64,000 bases of DNA from Sphaerospermopsis torques-reginae ITEP-024 (GCF_019598945.1 NZ_CP080598.1:186001-250000); one strand, 5' to 3'. Numbered from the stretch's first letter, positions 53,002 to 62,694 are shown. Numbers and translations: made by a program. The notes: generated from the letters alone by a model not told the origin.

Positions 53002-53577
53002 ATGAAGCCGCAGGAAAGTAATATTAAAGAAACATCCACATCTGCACAAACATGGCGTGGTTGGCAAGAAAATCTGACTTTAATAGCGATCGCACTAACT
53101 TTAGCATTACTGATCAGGACATTTATCGCCGAACCCCGATTAATACCATCAGAATCAATGTACCCCACCTTACACACAGGCGATCGCTTAGTAGTGGAAA
53201 AAGTATCTTACCGTTTTCATCCTCCCGAAACCGGCGATATTGTCGTTTTTGAAACACCACCAGAATTACAACGTCGTGGATATGACAAAAACCAAGCCTT
53301 TATCAAGCGTATTATTGGCAAGCCAGGAGAGGTAATTAGCGTAGCTAATGGTAAAGTTTACCTCAACGGTGAGCCTTTACAAGAAGATTACATAGCCGAA
53401 CCACCAAATCAGCCATTTCCAACCGTAAAAATCCCAGAAGATGAATTTTTCGTGATGGGAGACAACCGCAACGATAGCAATGACTCCCGATACTGGGGCT
53501 TTTTACCTCAGCAAAATCTCATTGGCCGTGCTACCTTTCGCTTCTGGCCTTTAGATCGCATCGGCTTAATTTTGTGA
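53002..53577 (+). CDS. lepB: Signal peptidase I
   Basis: 191 residues. One N-terminal membrane anchor (about 26-44, LTLIAIALTLALLIRTFIA), catalytic Ser in IPSESMYPTL, the Lys in FIKRIIGKPGE and the conserved FVMGDNRNDSNDSRYWGFLP. It cleaves signal peptides on the periplasmic or lumenal face. Its TGA stop is the first three bases of a TGATTGG heptamer array. Confidence 0.95.
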   Translation: MKPQESNIKETSTSAQTWRGWQENLTLIAIALTLALLIRTFIAEPRLIPSESMYPTLHTGDRLVVEKVSYRFHPPETGDIVVFETPPELQRRGYDKNQAFIKRIIGKPGEVISVANGKVYLNGEPLQEDYIAEPPNQPFPTVKIPEDEFFVMGDNRNDSNDSRYWGFLPQQNLIGRATFRFWPLDRIGLIL

Positions 53578-53613
53578 TTGGTGATTGGTGACTGGGGACT
53601 GGTGACTGGTGAT
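53575..53613. repeat. STRR array (TGATTGG/TGACTGG)
   Basis: Starts with the lepB stop codon: two TGATTGG, then TGACTGG-type copies. Followed at 53616-53696 by GGATTTT repeats and an inverted AATCTAA run (listed next). Confidence 0.85.
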
Positions 53614-53615
53614 TC

Positions 53616-53696
53616 TATTTTGGATTTTGGATTTTGGATTTTGGATTGTATTTCATGAATCCAATCTAAAATCTAAAATCTAAAATCTAAAATTCT
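53616..53696. repeat. Inverted pair of heptamer arrays (GGATTTT / AAATCTA)
   Basis: Four GGATTTT-type copies, a short centre, then four TAAAATC-type copies. The two halves are partly complementary and could form a long hairpin between two convergent genes. Confidence 0.7.
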
Positions 53697-53717
53697 CCTG
53701 ACTCCTTGATCTCCTAC

Positions 53718-54248
53718 CTAAAACCGCAGATAATACATTAATTGAGCGATCGCCTCACCTGACAGTCCTAACCGTTGCTGAAAATCAGCCAAATTACGGT
53801 AATAACCAGCAGTGAGGCGATTTTGCACCACCGTTTCAGCTAGAGACAAATCTATCAATGGAATTTTCGCCAGACTTTCTACCGTTGCGGTATTGGGATT
53901 TACCTGCGTAGTATTAGCGAGAGATTCATCATCATAGTAGCTAAAATTTAACAGTGGTTTCAGTGGTTCTAGCCTTTGTACAGGAACACTCAAAGCCGCT
54001 GCTATATCTTCAATACAATAAAATTTAACACCTGAACGTGATAGTTCTACGAGCGATCGCCCTTGATGAATAGATAACCCTGGTAAACGTAGCCAATCAT
54101 CTACAGTCGCTTGATTAGCATCAATACGCATCCCCAGTTGTGCAGCCATCTGAATTTCTGCCCCAGATTGTAGACGATAATAGGGATCATTCAGCAGTTT
54201 AGCTCGGAGTTTTTGCAATTTGAGATTTAAAGGTAGCCAGTTTATCAT
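53718..54248 (-). CDS. ComEA-like helix-hairpin-helix protein
   Basis: 176 residues. Two helix-hairpin-helix-like units: RIDANQATVDDWLRLPGLSI (about 57-76) and QVNPNTATVESLAKIPLIDL (about 114-133), each with the N-x-A-x-x-x-(D/E)L pattern of ComEA-type DNA-binding domains. No signal peptide is obvious, so it may be cytoplasmic. A role in DNA binding or uptake is suggested by the family only. Its start lies 13 bases downstream of the TM2 gene stop on the same strand, so they are likely co-transcribed. Confidence 0.75.
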   Translation of the reverse strand: MINWLPLNLKLQKLRAKLLNDPYYRLQSGAEIQMAAQLGMRIDANQATVDDWLRLPGLSIHQGRSLVELSRSGVKFYCIEDIAAALSVPVQRLEPLKPLLNFSYYDDESLANTTQVNPNTATVESLAKIPLIDLSLAETVVQNRLTAGYYRNLADFQQRLGLSGEAIAQLMYYLRF

Positions 54249-54261
54249 GGTATTAATTACA

Positions 54262-54681
54262 TCAAGAAATCTGGTCTAATAGCTGACGGCGCTTTTGCTC
54301 AAATTCATACTCAGAAATCAAGCCGTCTTGACGCAAAGCATCTAACTCACGTAAGGCATTTGCTACAGATTCTACTTGATTACTGATCTGTGGTGAAGCC
54401 TTCACTGCGGACTTACCAAAATTAAAGTTTCGGTCAAAAGCTTCTTCATCTTGCGCCAAATACCAAACCCCTTCTATAGCACTAGCTACTTTAGGAATTG
54501 GTGTCCAAGATAACAATACATACAAAATTCCCCATAATGGCTGTCCCAAGTAAAATTTATGTAAACCTGAAATTGTTAGTGTGCCAGAAAAGGCTAAAAT
54601 AGCAGCAATGCTTCTACTCTTCCGTTTCGTTAATATCATTCTTTTCCAGATCCGACTATTACAACTCTTAGAATCAGACAT
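54262..54681 (-). CDS. TM2-domain protein with C-terminal SHOCT-like segment
   Basis: 139 residues (or 125 if translation starts at the Met at 54639). The TM2 pattern is SIAAILAFSGTLTISGLHKFYLGQ in two overlapping pieces: a first membrane span, then GLHKFYLGQPLWGILYVLLS as the second. The C-terminus LRELDALRQDGLISEYEFEQ followed by KRRQLL is a SHOCT-type oligomerisation motif. Function unknown. Confidence 0.8.
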   Translation of the reverse strand: MSDSKSCNSRIWKRMILTKRKSRSIAAILAFSGTLTISGLHKFYLGQPLWGILYVLLSWTPIPKVASAIEGVWYLAQDEEAFDRNFNFGKSAVKASPQISNQVESVANALRELDALRQDGLISEYEFEQKRRQLLDQIS

Positions 54682-54786
54682 ATATAATAGTAAATTACTT
54701 AATTCATGGAATCAATTTATCATGATAAAATTAATACCCAAAAACACATCATCACTTAGATAATCTAGCAGGATAAATGACCAGTT

Positions 54787-57174
54787 ATGAGTAATGAAGC
54801 TAATACTTGTCGTAAGTATGTAGAACCAAAATTAAATCAAGCTGGTTGGAATACTGCACCTTATGATTATTATGAGCAGTATTGCTTTACTGATGGTAAG
54901 ATTAGACCAAAAAATCAGCGTCAACCCCGTGGTAAACGGAAATTTGTAGATTATTTACTTCTAAAAGGTGATTTTCCCCTAGCAGTGGTAGAAGCAAAGC
55001 GGAAACGCAAAACTCCTGATGAGGGACTAGAACAAGCTATGGACTATGCGAAAATTCTAGGGGTGAAGTTTGCTTATTCAACCAATGGTAAGGGAATTGT
55101 TGAATTTGATTTCATCACCGGTGAACAGTCGGATGTGATGGACTCCTTTCCTAGTGGTGATGAACTTTGGCGCAGGTTGCAAGGTGAATCAAAAGAACAA
55201 ATTAGAGAAGATATTGCTGAAAAATTATTAACTCCTGCTTATCCAATTCCTGATAAACCTATACGTTATTATCAACGAAATGCTATTAATGCAGCACTAG
55301 CAGCAATTTTCCAAGGTCAAAAGCGGTTATTATTAACATTAGCAACTGGAACGGGAAAAACTACGGTTTCTTTTCAAATTGCTTGGAAACTTTCACAGAT
55401 AGAATGGAATAAATCAGATTATTTTCGCTCACCAATAATTTTGTTTCTGGCAGATAGGAATATATTAGTAGATGATCCGATGAATAAGGATTTTTCCGCT
55501 TTTAATGAGGATAAAATCTACAAAATTCAAGGTGAAGCTAAAAAAGGACGTGATCTTTATTTTGCTATTTATCAAGCAATTAGTGATACTCAAAATCAAC
55601 CAGGACTTTATAGAGAATATAGTCCTGATTATTTTGATTTAATTATTATTGATGAGTGTCATCGAGGTAGCGCCAAAGATGAAAGTAACTGGCGACAAAT
55701 TTTAGAATATTTTGAACCTGCTTATCAATTAGGATTAACCGCAACACCGTTAAGAGATGATAATGTAGATACCTATAGATATTTTGGTAATCCTCTTTAT
55801 ACTTATTCTCTAAAACAAGGGATTAATGATGGTTTCTTAGCCCCCTATCGAGTTTATCGGGTTACTACTCGTTCTGATAAGGAAGGATGGCGGCCTAGTG
55901 CTGGAGAAATTGATCGTTATGGAAGAACTATTCCTGATGAAGTTTATCAAACTCCAGATTTTGAGAGGAAATTAGTTAGAGAAGTGCGGACAAAAGCCAT
56001 TGCTAAACATATTACTGATTTTCTCAAAGATACAGATCGTTATGCTAAAACAATTGTTTTTTGTGTGGATGAACCTCACGTTAAAGCAATGGTGAAGGAG
56101 TTACGCAATCTGAATACTGATATTACCAAAACAAATCCTGATTATATATCTCGCATTACTGCTGATGCTGGTGATGTTGGTAAAGGACATCTCGATAAAT
56201 TTAAGGATGTTTTAGATGAAACTCATATTATTGCGGTTACTTCTAAATTGCTGACTACTGGGGTAGATATTCCCACTTGTAAAAATGTGATTCTTGCCCG
56301 TGTTGTTCGTTCCATGACAGATTTTAAACAAATCATTGGCCGGGGAACTCGTGTCAGAGAAGAAAAGGGTAAAATATCTTTTAATATTGTTGATTATACT
56401 AATAGCACTGTACTTTTTGAAGATAAAGATTTTGATGGTGAACCTACTTTAATTAATGAATCAGAAATTGATGATCAGGGAAAAATTATTTCAGAAGATG
56501 AACAGGAAATAGACTCACAAGAACCAGAAGCGCAAGATGATGATGTTGAGGAGGATGATAAATCTGGTTTTGGGGGCATTCCTGATGATGATGACGCACC
56601 ACCTCGGAAATATTACGTTGATGGAGGTAGTGAGGAAATTGTGGAGGAAAAAATTTATGATTTAGATGCAGATAATCAACTGCGTTTGTCTAAATTAGTT
56701 GACTATACGAGAGAACAAGTTAGGACTCTCTATCGTTCTACTATAGAAATACAACAACGCTGGTCTGTTCATGAAGAACGGGCAGAAATTATTGATTTGT
56801 TGGCAGATAGGGGAATTAATTTTGATGAGTTAAAAGCAGTGACAAATCTTCCCGATGTTGATCCTTTTGATTTATTATGTCATATAGCCTTTGATGCTCC
56901 GGTTTTGACTTGTAAACAACGGGCTGAAAGGTTACGTCGTGGTAAATCTGACTTTTTTGAGCAATATGGGGAGGAAGCAAGGGCAATTTTAAATATTTTG
57001 TTGGATAAGTACGCAGAAAAGGGTATTGAAGAGTTTGATATTCGCACAAGTTTTAAAGCTAATCGGGAGTTTGATAACTATGGTAATATAATTGAAATTG
57101 CTGAACGGTTTGGGGGAGTTCAGGAGTTGAGGGACGCTGTAAATCAATTGCAAATTTTACTTTATTCAGCATAA
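54787..57174 (+). CDS. hsdR: Type I restriction enzyme, R subunit
   Basis: 795 residues. N-terminal nuclease domain with VDYLLLKGDFPLAVVEAKRK (D55, E69-x-K71). SF2 translocase motifs: Walker A TLATGTGKTT (about 184-193), DECHRGS (about 290), LGLTATPLRDD, and the later QIIGRGTRVREEKGK. The C-terminal part (about 640-790, with an acidic insert rich in Asp/Glu before it) matches the EcoEI R C-terminal type. All catalytic residues are present. It lies first in the hsd locus, with hsdM and hsdS downstream. Confidence 0.94.
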   Translation: MSNEANTCRKYVEPKLNQAGWNTAPYDYYEQYCFTDGKIRPKNQRQPRGKRKFVDYLLLKGDFPLAVVEAKRKRKTPDEGLEQAMDYAKILGVKFAYSTNGKGIVEFDFITGEQSDVMDSFPSGDELWRRLQGESKEQIREDIAEKLLTPAYPIPDKPIRYYQRNAINAALAAIFQGQKRLLLTLATGTGKTTVSFQIAWKLSQIEWNKSDYFRSPIILFLADRNILVDDPMNKDFSAFNEDKIYKIQGEAKKGRDLYFAIYQAISDTQNQPGLYREYSPDYFDLIIIDECHRGSAKDESNWRQILEYFEPAYQLGLTATPLRDDNVDTYRYFGNPLYTYSLKQGINDGFLAPYRVYRVTTRSDKEGWRPSAGEIDRYGRTIPDEVYQTPDFERKLVREVRTKAIAKHITDFLKDTDRYAKTIVFCVDEPHVKAMVKELRNLNTDITKTNPDYISRITADAGDVGKGHLDKFKDVLDETHIIAVTSKLLTTGVDIPTCKNVILARVVRSMTDFKQIIGRGTRVREEKGKISFNIVDYTNSTVLFEDKDFDGEPTLINESEIDDQGKIISEDEQEIDSQEPEAQDDDVEEDDKSGFGGIPDDDDAPPRKYYVDGGSEEIVEEKIYDLDADNQLRLSKLVDYTREQVRTLYRSTIEIQQRWSVHEERAEIIDLLADRGINFDELKAVTNLPDVDPFDLLCHIAFDAPVLTCKQRAERLRRGKSDFFEQYGEEARAILNILLDKYAEKGIEEFDIRTSFKANREFDNYGNIIEIAERFGGVQELRDAVNQLQILLYSA

Positions 57175-57177
57175 TTT

Positions 57178-58479
57178 ATGTCTATGAAACAAACTAGCGG
57201 ATTTATTGTTTATCTTCCCAATGAACAAAAAAAGTTTCGTGATTGTCTTATAAAAAATGAACCTTTTGCTGAGAATGTTACTTTTTTATGGAAAGAGAAA
57301 TCAAGAATTATCAGATTATTATTTATTTCCTTTGATAACCAAAATATTCATTATGCCGTTTTATTAAAAACAGGTAATAAGGATCACAAAACTACTCTAC
57401 CACAAAGATATTTAAGTTTTTTTAAATCCTTAAATATACAAGATCCAATTCCATTAAATGAAATTTATGAGAATTCAACATTTTTAAAAATTAGTTTGGA
57501 TTCTTTAAAGTGTTTACCAGCATGGGAAAATGAAAATCCCTATATGTATGAAATAAATTCACCATGTTGGGAGCAATTAATAAACTGTATAAAAAGAATG
57601 AGGGGAAGTATTGCTAGAGATTTAGATGAAATGCTGGAATTAGTCAATAATACAAATATATTTGAAGGTGATGATTCTAATAGAATGGCACAGCAAAAAG
57701 ATGCTGTTCAATTGTGTTTAAATTTAGTTTTTGGTGATACAGATTTATTATCAGAAAAATCTTTCAATTCAATAATGGATGTTAAACACAGGGATTACTT
57801 AAGTTATGTTATTGAAGACGATATTATCAATCATGATTCATCAATATTTGACGATTGGCATATAGATGTAAATAAGTCAAGTATAGTACAAAGGACTTTT
57901 AAAAGAGGAAAAAATACATTAAATATAACCAATGTTAACCGTAAAAAGGCTGAAACAACTCTTGGAGTAGATTTAATTTATTTTAATCGTAAATTTGAGT
58001 CATTTGTTATGGTTCAATATAAAACTTGGAAACAAGAATCTGGAAGAAATATATATAGATATGATGATGGTTATGCAAAACAAATAATTAGCATGAAAAC
58101 AGCCGATAAAATTCTTTTCAGACAACATATTTTTACAAAATTCACTTTGAATTCTTATAGAATAGATCCAAATCCATTTTATTTCAAAATTTGCTATCCT
58201 GAAAATATTAGTTATAATCAGCACATGATAGGAGGATTATATTTACCGTATTTATATACGGAAATATGTATGAATGAATGTTCAGGAAAATATGGGGGGA
58301 GATTAATTAGAGAAGAAGATATACCTTATAGAATAAACAATAATTTATTTATTGAATTAGTTAAAAGCGGATTAATAGGCTCTAGGGGTATCAAAAATCA
58401 AATTGAATTGAATCAAGTAATAAATAACTTACTTGAATCAGGACATAGAATTACAATTGCTGAACACTACGAAGATTAG
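57178..58479 (+). CDS. Putative PD-(D/E)XK nuclease-fold protein in the hsd locus
   Basis: 433 residues, 3 bases after hsdR. I do not recognise the family as a whole. A nuclease-like core is visible: KKAETTLGVDLIYFN (E259, D265) then FVMVQYKTWKQES (Q280-Y-K282), a D-Q-x-K set like that of Mrr. The N-terminal half is unlike known DNA-binding domains to my eye. The gene is distinctly AT-rich compared with hsdR and hsdM. It could be a second nuclease of the locus, or a modifier such as an anti-restriction or abortive component. Confidence 0.55.
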   Translation: MSMKQTSGFIVYLPNEQKKFRDCLIKNEPFAENVTFLWKEKSRIIRLLFISFDNQNIHYAVLLKTGNKDHKTTLPQRYLSFFKSLNIQDPIPLNEIYENSTFLKISLDSLKCLPAWENENPYMYEINSPCWEQLINCIKRMRGSIARDLDEMLELVNNTNIFEGDDSNRMAQQKDAVQLCLNLVFGDTDLLSEKSFNSIMDVKHRDYLSYVIEDDIINHDSSIFDDWHIDVNKSSIVQRTFKRGKNTLNITNVNRKKAETTLGVDLIYFNRKFESFVMVQYKTWKQESGRNIYRYDDGYAKQIISMKTADKILFRQHIFTKFTLNSYRIDPNPFYFKICYPENISYNQHMIGGLYLPYLYTEICMNECSGKYGGRLIREEDIPYRINNNLFIELVKSGLIGSRGIKNQIELNQVINNLLESGHRITIAEHYED

Positions 58480-58530
58480 TTTACTATTAAAATTCAATAA
58501 AAACTAATTTTTTTCTTACTAAAAATACTA

Positions 58531-60324
58531 ATGCCAAAACCCACTACCAAAAAAACCGACAAACCCGTAACCACCGCCCAAAAACTAGGCAGCGTGGTAA
58601 AATCAGCCCGTGATATCATGCGGACTGATAAAGGTCTAAATGGAGAATTAGACAGACTTCCCCAGTTGACTTGGATCATGTTCTTGAAATTGTTGGATGA
58701 TTCCGAAAAACTACTCGAAGCAGATGCAAAAGTAGCAGGAATGGACTATAAACCCACAATTAAACCGCCTTATCGTTGGCGTGATTGGGCTGCTAATGAA
58801 GATTTTACCAGCGATAAGTTAAAAAGTTTCATCAATAATGATGAAGCAGTTTTACCAGATGGTAACAAAGGTGAAGGTTTACTCGCTTATTTGCGGAATC
58901 TCAAAACCAAAGCTGGTAATAAACGCGCTGATGTTATCGCTAAGGTTTTCAAAGATGTCAATAACCGTATGATTAGCGGGACTTTGCTATGGGATGTGCT
59001 GGATAAAGTCAATGAAATTCGCTTTGATAAATCCGAAGAAGTGAACGTCCTTAGCACCTTGTATGAGTCCATGTTAAAGGAAATGCGCGACGCTGCGGGA
59101 GATTCGGGAGAATTTTATACCCCTCGTCCAGTGGTGCGGTTTATGGTGCAGGTAATGAACCCACAATTAGGAGAAACAATTTTTGATCCTGCTTGCGGAA
59201 CTGGTGGTTTTTTGGTTGAGGCTTATAAATATCTCAAACAGAATTGTAGCGCCCAAGATTGGCAAATTTTACAAAAAAGTCTGATTGGTGCTGAGGCGAA
59301 ATCTTTGCCTTTGATGTTAGCACACATGAGTTTACTATTACATGGTTTTGAATATCCCGATATTGATGATGGTAATAGTTTACGGTTTACTCTGTCAGAA
59401 ATGGGTGAAAAAGATTGGGTTGATGTGATTCTCACTAACCCACCATTTGGAGGTGAGGAAGAAGACAGAATTAAAAACAACTTTCCCAAAGATAGACAAA
59501 CTAAAGAAACGGCGTTGTTATTCCTTCAGTTAATTATGCGTCGTCTTCGACAAAGACCGAAACCAGGACGCGCTGCGGTTGTATTTCCTAATGGGGTGTT
59601 ATTTGGGGATAATATGTGCGCCAAAATTAAGGAAGATTTACTGAAAAATTTTAATTTGCATACTATTGTCCGTCTTCCTAATGGGGTGTTTGCACCATAT
59701 ACCAGTATTCCGACAAATTTGTTATTTTTTGACCGTTCTCGACAAACGGATGAAATTTGGTATTATGAAATTCCTTTACCAGAAGGACGAAAAAGTTACA
59801 CTAAAACTAAGCCAATACAAGATGAAGATTTTGCTGAATGTGTAGCATGGTGGCAGAATCGGGAAGAAAATCAAAACGCTTGGAAGTATAACTTTAGGGA
59901 AGTTTATCATCAAGCTAGAGCAGATGCACAACCTTTTTGGGATGCTGGTAATGAAGCTGAAGAAAGGGCTAATAATCTAGCTAAAAATGTCAAAGAATTA
60001 ACTGAAAAAATCAAAATTTTAGAAAATTCGATTTTAGATTTTTCTCCACCTAAAGAAGTTACTAAAGTTAAACAGCAGATTCAAAAAATTAAGGATGAAG
60101 TAAAACAGTTTCAAACTGAGGAACAAAATCAGCGCGAATTTGCTAAGGAACAGAAAGCCAAAGGTGATGCTATTTACTGGGCAATTTATAATCTTGACCG
60201 CAAAAACCCCAATAATCAGACGGATTTTGAACATTTACCCCCAGAGCAACTGGTAAATGATATATTGGAGAAAGATCGGCGAGTTGCTGAAATTATGTCT
60301 GAGATTAAAGCAATTTTAGGGTAG
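58531..60324 (+). CDS. hsdM: Type I DNA methyltransferase, M subunit
   Basis: 597 residues. N-terminal HsdM_N helical part (LPQLTWIMFLKLLDDSEK), SAM-binding motif FDPACGTGGFLVEAYKYL and catalytic motif VILTNPPFGGEE, i.e. an N6-adenine methyltransferase. The C-terminal coiled coil (about 460-555, rich in Lys/Glu) should contact HsdS. It is intact. With hsdR and hsdS it forms a complete type I system. Confidence 0.95.
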   Translation: MPKPTTKKTDKPVTTAQKLGSVVKSARDIMRTDKGLNGELDRLPQLTWIMFLKLLDDSEKLLEADAKVAGMDYKPTIKPPYRWRDWAANEDFTSDKLKSFINNDEAVLPDGNKGEGLLAYLRNLKTKAGNKRADVIAKVFKDVNNRMISGTLLWDVLDKVNEIRFDKSEEVNVLSTLYESMLKEMRDAAGDSGEFYTPRPVVRFMVQVMNPQLGETIFDPACGTGGFLVEAYKYLKQNCSAQDWQILQKSLIGAEAKSLPLMLAHMSLLLHGFEYPDIDDGNSLRFTLSEMGEKDWVDVILTNPPFGGEEEDRIKNNFPKDRQTKETALLFLQLIMRRLRQRPKPGRAAVVFPNGVLFGDNMCAKIKEDLLKNFNLHTIVRLPNGVFAPYTSIPTNLLFFDRSRQTDEIWYYEIPLPEGRKSYTKTKPIQDEDFAECVAWWQNREENQNAWKYNFREVYHQARADAQPFWDAGNEAEERANNLAKNVKELTEKIKILENSILDFSPPKEVTKVKQQIQKIKDEVKQFQTEEQNQREFAKEQKAKGDAIYWAIYNLDRKNPNNQTDFEHLPPEQLVNDILEKDRRVAEIMSEIKAILG

Positions 60325-60416
60325 GGGCAATTCATGTAGCTTGCTTCCCGTAGGGTATTGCCTCGACAATCAAAGATGTAAGGTGATACTATGTAGTAAA
60401 TTCAGGAGATTTTTCA

Positions 60417-60641
60417 ATGAATATTGAGCAATCTGTGTTAGAAAAGTTACGCCATTTACCTGTTGATAAACAACAGCAATTATTAGATTTTGCGGAATTT
60501 TTGTCTCAAAAAATGACTCTTAAAACTCCTTTACAGAATGTTAGAGGATTATGTGCTGATTTAAAAGTAGATATTAGTGAAGAAGATATTTATCAAGCGC
60601 GTCAAGAAATGTGGGGTAATTTTCCAAGGGATATAATTTAA
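60417..60641 (+). CDS. DUF2281-type antitoxin (VapB-like)
   Basis: 74 residues: QSVLEKLRHLPVDKQQQLLD, FAEFLSQKM, then LKVDISEEDIYQARQEMWGN. The LPxxKQQQLLDFAEFL pattern is DUF2281, typical of antitoxins for PIN toxins in cyanobacteria. Its stop overlaps the toxin start (TAATG). The pair sits inside the hsd locus between hsdM and hsdS. Confidence 0.85.
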   Translation: MNIEQSVLEKLRHLPVDKQQQLLDFAEFLSQKMTLKTPLQNVRGLCADLKVDISEEDIYQARQEMWGNFPRDII

Positions 60642-61045
60642 TGACATCAGTGGTTGCAGATACACATACTTTAATTTGGTACGTTTTTGATTTACAGAGA
60701 TTATCAGAAGCTGCATTAACAGCATTAGAACAAGCAGTTAATACAGGTAATCCTATTTATATCTCAGCTATTACGGTTATAGAAATTGCTTATTTAGTTG
60801 AGAAGGGACGCTTTACAGAAGAGGTATTAACACGAATTTTAAATGCTTTGGATGATCCCAATGTAGGTATTATACTTGTACCTTTGGATCGTAATATTTC
60901 AGGTGCAATTCGACAAATTGATCGGGTAACAGTTCCTGATATGCCTGATAGAATTATTGCAGCTACGGCGTTTTCTTTGGGTATTCCTTTAGTTACTCGT
61001 GATTTGAGGATTCAAGCTTTAACCACTATTAAAACTATTTGGTAG
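60641..61045 (+). CDS. VapC-type PIN-domain toxin
   Basis: 134 residues. PIN acidic residues: D7 in VVADTHTLIWYV, Glu in ITVIEIAYL, Asp in TVPDMPDRIIAATA and D in LVTRDLRIQAL. Full length and intact, unlike the collapsed VapC at 5719. It is a predicted ribonuclease toxin held by the DUF2281 antitoxin encoded just upstream. It may help keep the restriction locus from being lost. Confidence 0.88.
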   Translation: MTSVVADTHTLIWYVFDLQRLSEAALTALEQAVNTGNPIYISAITVIEIAYLVEKGRFTEEVLTRILNALDDPNVGIILVPLDRNISGAIRQIDRVTVPDMPDRIIAATAFSLGIPLVTRDLRIQALTTIKTIW

Positions 61046-61221
61046 AAAAGCTACAAAAATACCAGGGATATAGGATTGTTAAGACTTTGCTTGACAATCA
61101 CACGGCATGAAGCCGAATTTTGTCCCTGGTTTATATATAGTATATCATTTTTATTTACAGTTGGCAATTTTTAAAATGCAATTGGATTTTCATTTATTAG
61201 GAATAATATTTATATAAATTT

Positions 61222-62373
61222 ATGAGTAAAGTTTATCCCTTAGTGCCTTTGAATCAATTACTTACACGCAAGAAAGAAGAAATTAACATTCAAGAATTGA
61301 ATACCTATACTCGTATTACCATAAAAATGAATGGTCAAGGTATTACAATTCGAGATTGTGTTTTAGGTAGTGAAATAGGAACAAAAAAACAGTTTATAGC
61401 AAGATATGGTCAGTTAATTCTATCTAAAATAGATGCTCGTAACGGTGCTTTTGGAATTTTGCCAAATGTTTGTGATGGTGCAATTATCACAGGTAATTTT
61501 TGGGCATTTGAAGTAAATCATAAACTTCTCGATATTCAATATTTTGACTATTTAACTAAAACTCTCCTATTTATTGATTTTTGTGTAAGGGCAAGTGATG
61601 GTACTACAAATCGGTTATATTTACAAGAATCAAAATTTCTTTCAATGGAAATACCCCTTCCCTCACTAGAAGAACAAAGGCAAATTGTAGCAAGGGTTGA
61701 GGAATTAGTCGGGAAAATTGAGAAAGTGCGATCATTAAGAAACGAAATCATTCAAGATTCTCAAAAAGTCCTACTGAGTGCATATTATAAACTAATTGAA
61801 GGTGCTGAATACTTACCTATGAAATTTGTAGCACCTCTAGAACGTAGGGCAATAGAAATTAATTTATCAAATAATTACCCTGAATTGGGTATAAGGTCTT
61901 TTGGAAAAGGAACATTTCATAAACCAGCATTAAGCGGAGCAGAAGTTGGTACGAAAAAACTGTTTAGAATTGAAGCCAATGATTTGTTATTTCAAATTGT
62001 ATTTGCATGGGAAGGTGCTGTAGCTGTTGCACAATCTAAAGATAATGGACGTTTTGGTTCTCATCGTTTCTTAACCTGTGTTCCACAGCCAGGAATTGCC
62101 ACTTCTTCATTTTTGTGCTTTCACTTCTTAACTGAAAAAGGATTAGAAGATTTAGGAAAAGCATCTCCAGGAGGTGCAGGACGAAATAGAACTCTTGGAT
62201 TGAAAGCTTTAGAAAATATACAAGTTCCTATTCCTCTATTTGAGAAACAACTATGGTTTGATGATCTTCAAACTAAAATAGACACAATGAAACAACTCAG
62301 AGAAGAAGCAATAAAAGAACTTGATGCGCTTTTACCTTCCATACTCGATAAAGCATTTAAAGGTGAATTGTAA
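61222..62373 (+). CDS. hsdS: Type I restriction-modification, specificity subunit
   Basis: 383 residues. Two target-recognition domains separated by conserved helices: first domain about 1-145, central helix PLPSLEEQRQIVARVEELVG (about 147-166), second domain about 185-335, and final helix PIPLFEKQLWFDD with LLPSILDKAFKGEL. The two domains read two half-sites of the recognition sequence, which cannot be predicted here. Separated from hsdM by the toxin-antitoxin pair and a 176-base spacer. Confidence 0.92.
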   Translation: MSKVYPLVPLNQLLTRKKEEINIQELNTYTRITIKMNGQGITIRDCVLGSEIGTKKQFIARYGQLILSKIDARNGAFGILPNVCDGAIITGNFWAFEVNHKLLDIQYFDYLTKTLLFIDFCVRASDGTTNRLYLQESKFLSMEIPLPSLEEQRQIVARVEELVGKIEKVRSLRNEIIQDSQKVLLSAYYKLIEGAEYLPMKFVAPLERRAIEINLSNNYPELGIRSFGKGTFHKPALSGAEVGTKKLFRIEANDLLFQIVFAWEGAVAVAQSKDNGRFGSHRFLTCVPQPGIATSSFLCFHFLTEKGLEDLGKASPGGAGRNRTLGLKALENIQVPIPLFEKQLWFDDLQTKIDTMKQLREEAIKELDALLPSILDKAFKGEL

Positions 62374-62498
62374 AAATTTAGGGGTAATACCCTTACGTAA
62401 AAAATGCGATCGCTTTCTGCACACCATCAAATGCAGTCATTTTTTGGTAAAATATAAATGCACTTTCTCAAAAGTAACAATAATAATTTAAAATACAG

Positions 62499-62571
62499 TG
62501 GAGTTAAGCGGAATCGAACCGCTGACCTCTTCAATGCCATTGAAGCGCTCTACCAATTGAGCTATAACCCC
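62499..62571 (-). tRNA. tRNA-Ala (anticodon GGC)
   Basis: Read on the minus strand: acceptor GGGGTTA with TAACTCC plus discriminator A, D-arm TAGCTCAATTGGTAGAGC, anticodon stem CTTCA/TGAAG with loop ATGGCAT (anticodon GGC), and T-arm with GGTTCGATTCC. CCA is not encoded. 73 nt. Confidence 0.95.
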
Positions 62572-62629
62572 GTAGGTTATATTACATATTATGACAGATT
62601 ATTTTAATTTAGTCAACTGTGTTCGTAAA

Positions 62630-62661
62630 TAATCCCGACCATTGTAGATGCGGCCGGGATA
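62630..62661 (-). terminator. Hairpin after psaK
   Basis: TAATCCCGACC (62630-62640) pairs with GGCCGGGATA (62652-62661), imperfectly. It lies 35 bases past the psaK stop on its strand, followed by a short T-stretch. Confidence 0.5.
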
Positions 62662-62694
62662 ATGAATCACAAAAGACGGGATGAGATGTAAATC

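Noticed and set aside
57178-58479. Second HsdS or an anticodon nuclease (PrrC-type) in the hsd locus
   Set aside because: No repeated target-recognition domains and no PrrC-type ATPase motifs are present. The only recognisable core is nuclease-like (D-Q-x-K).
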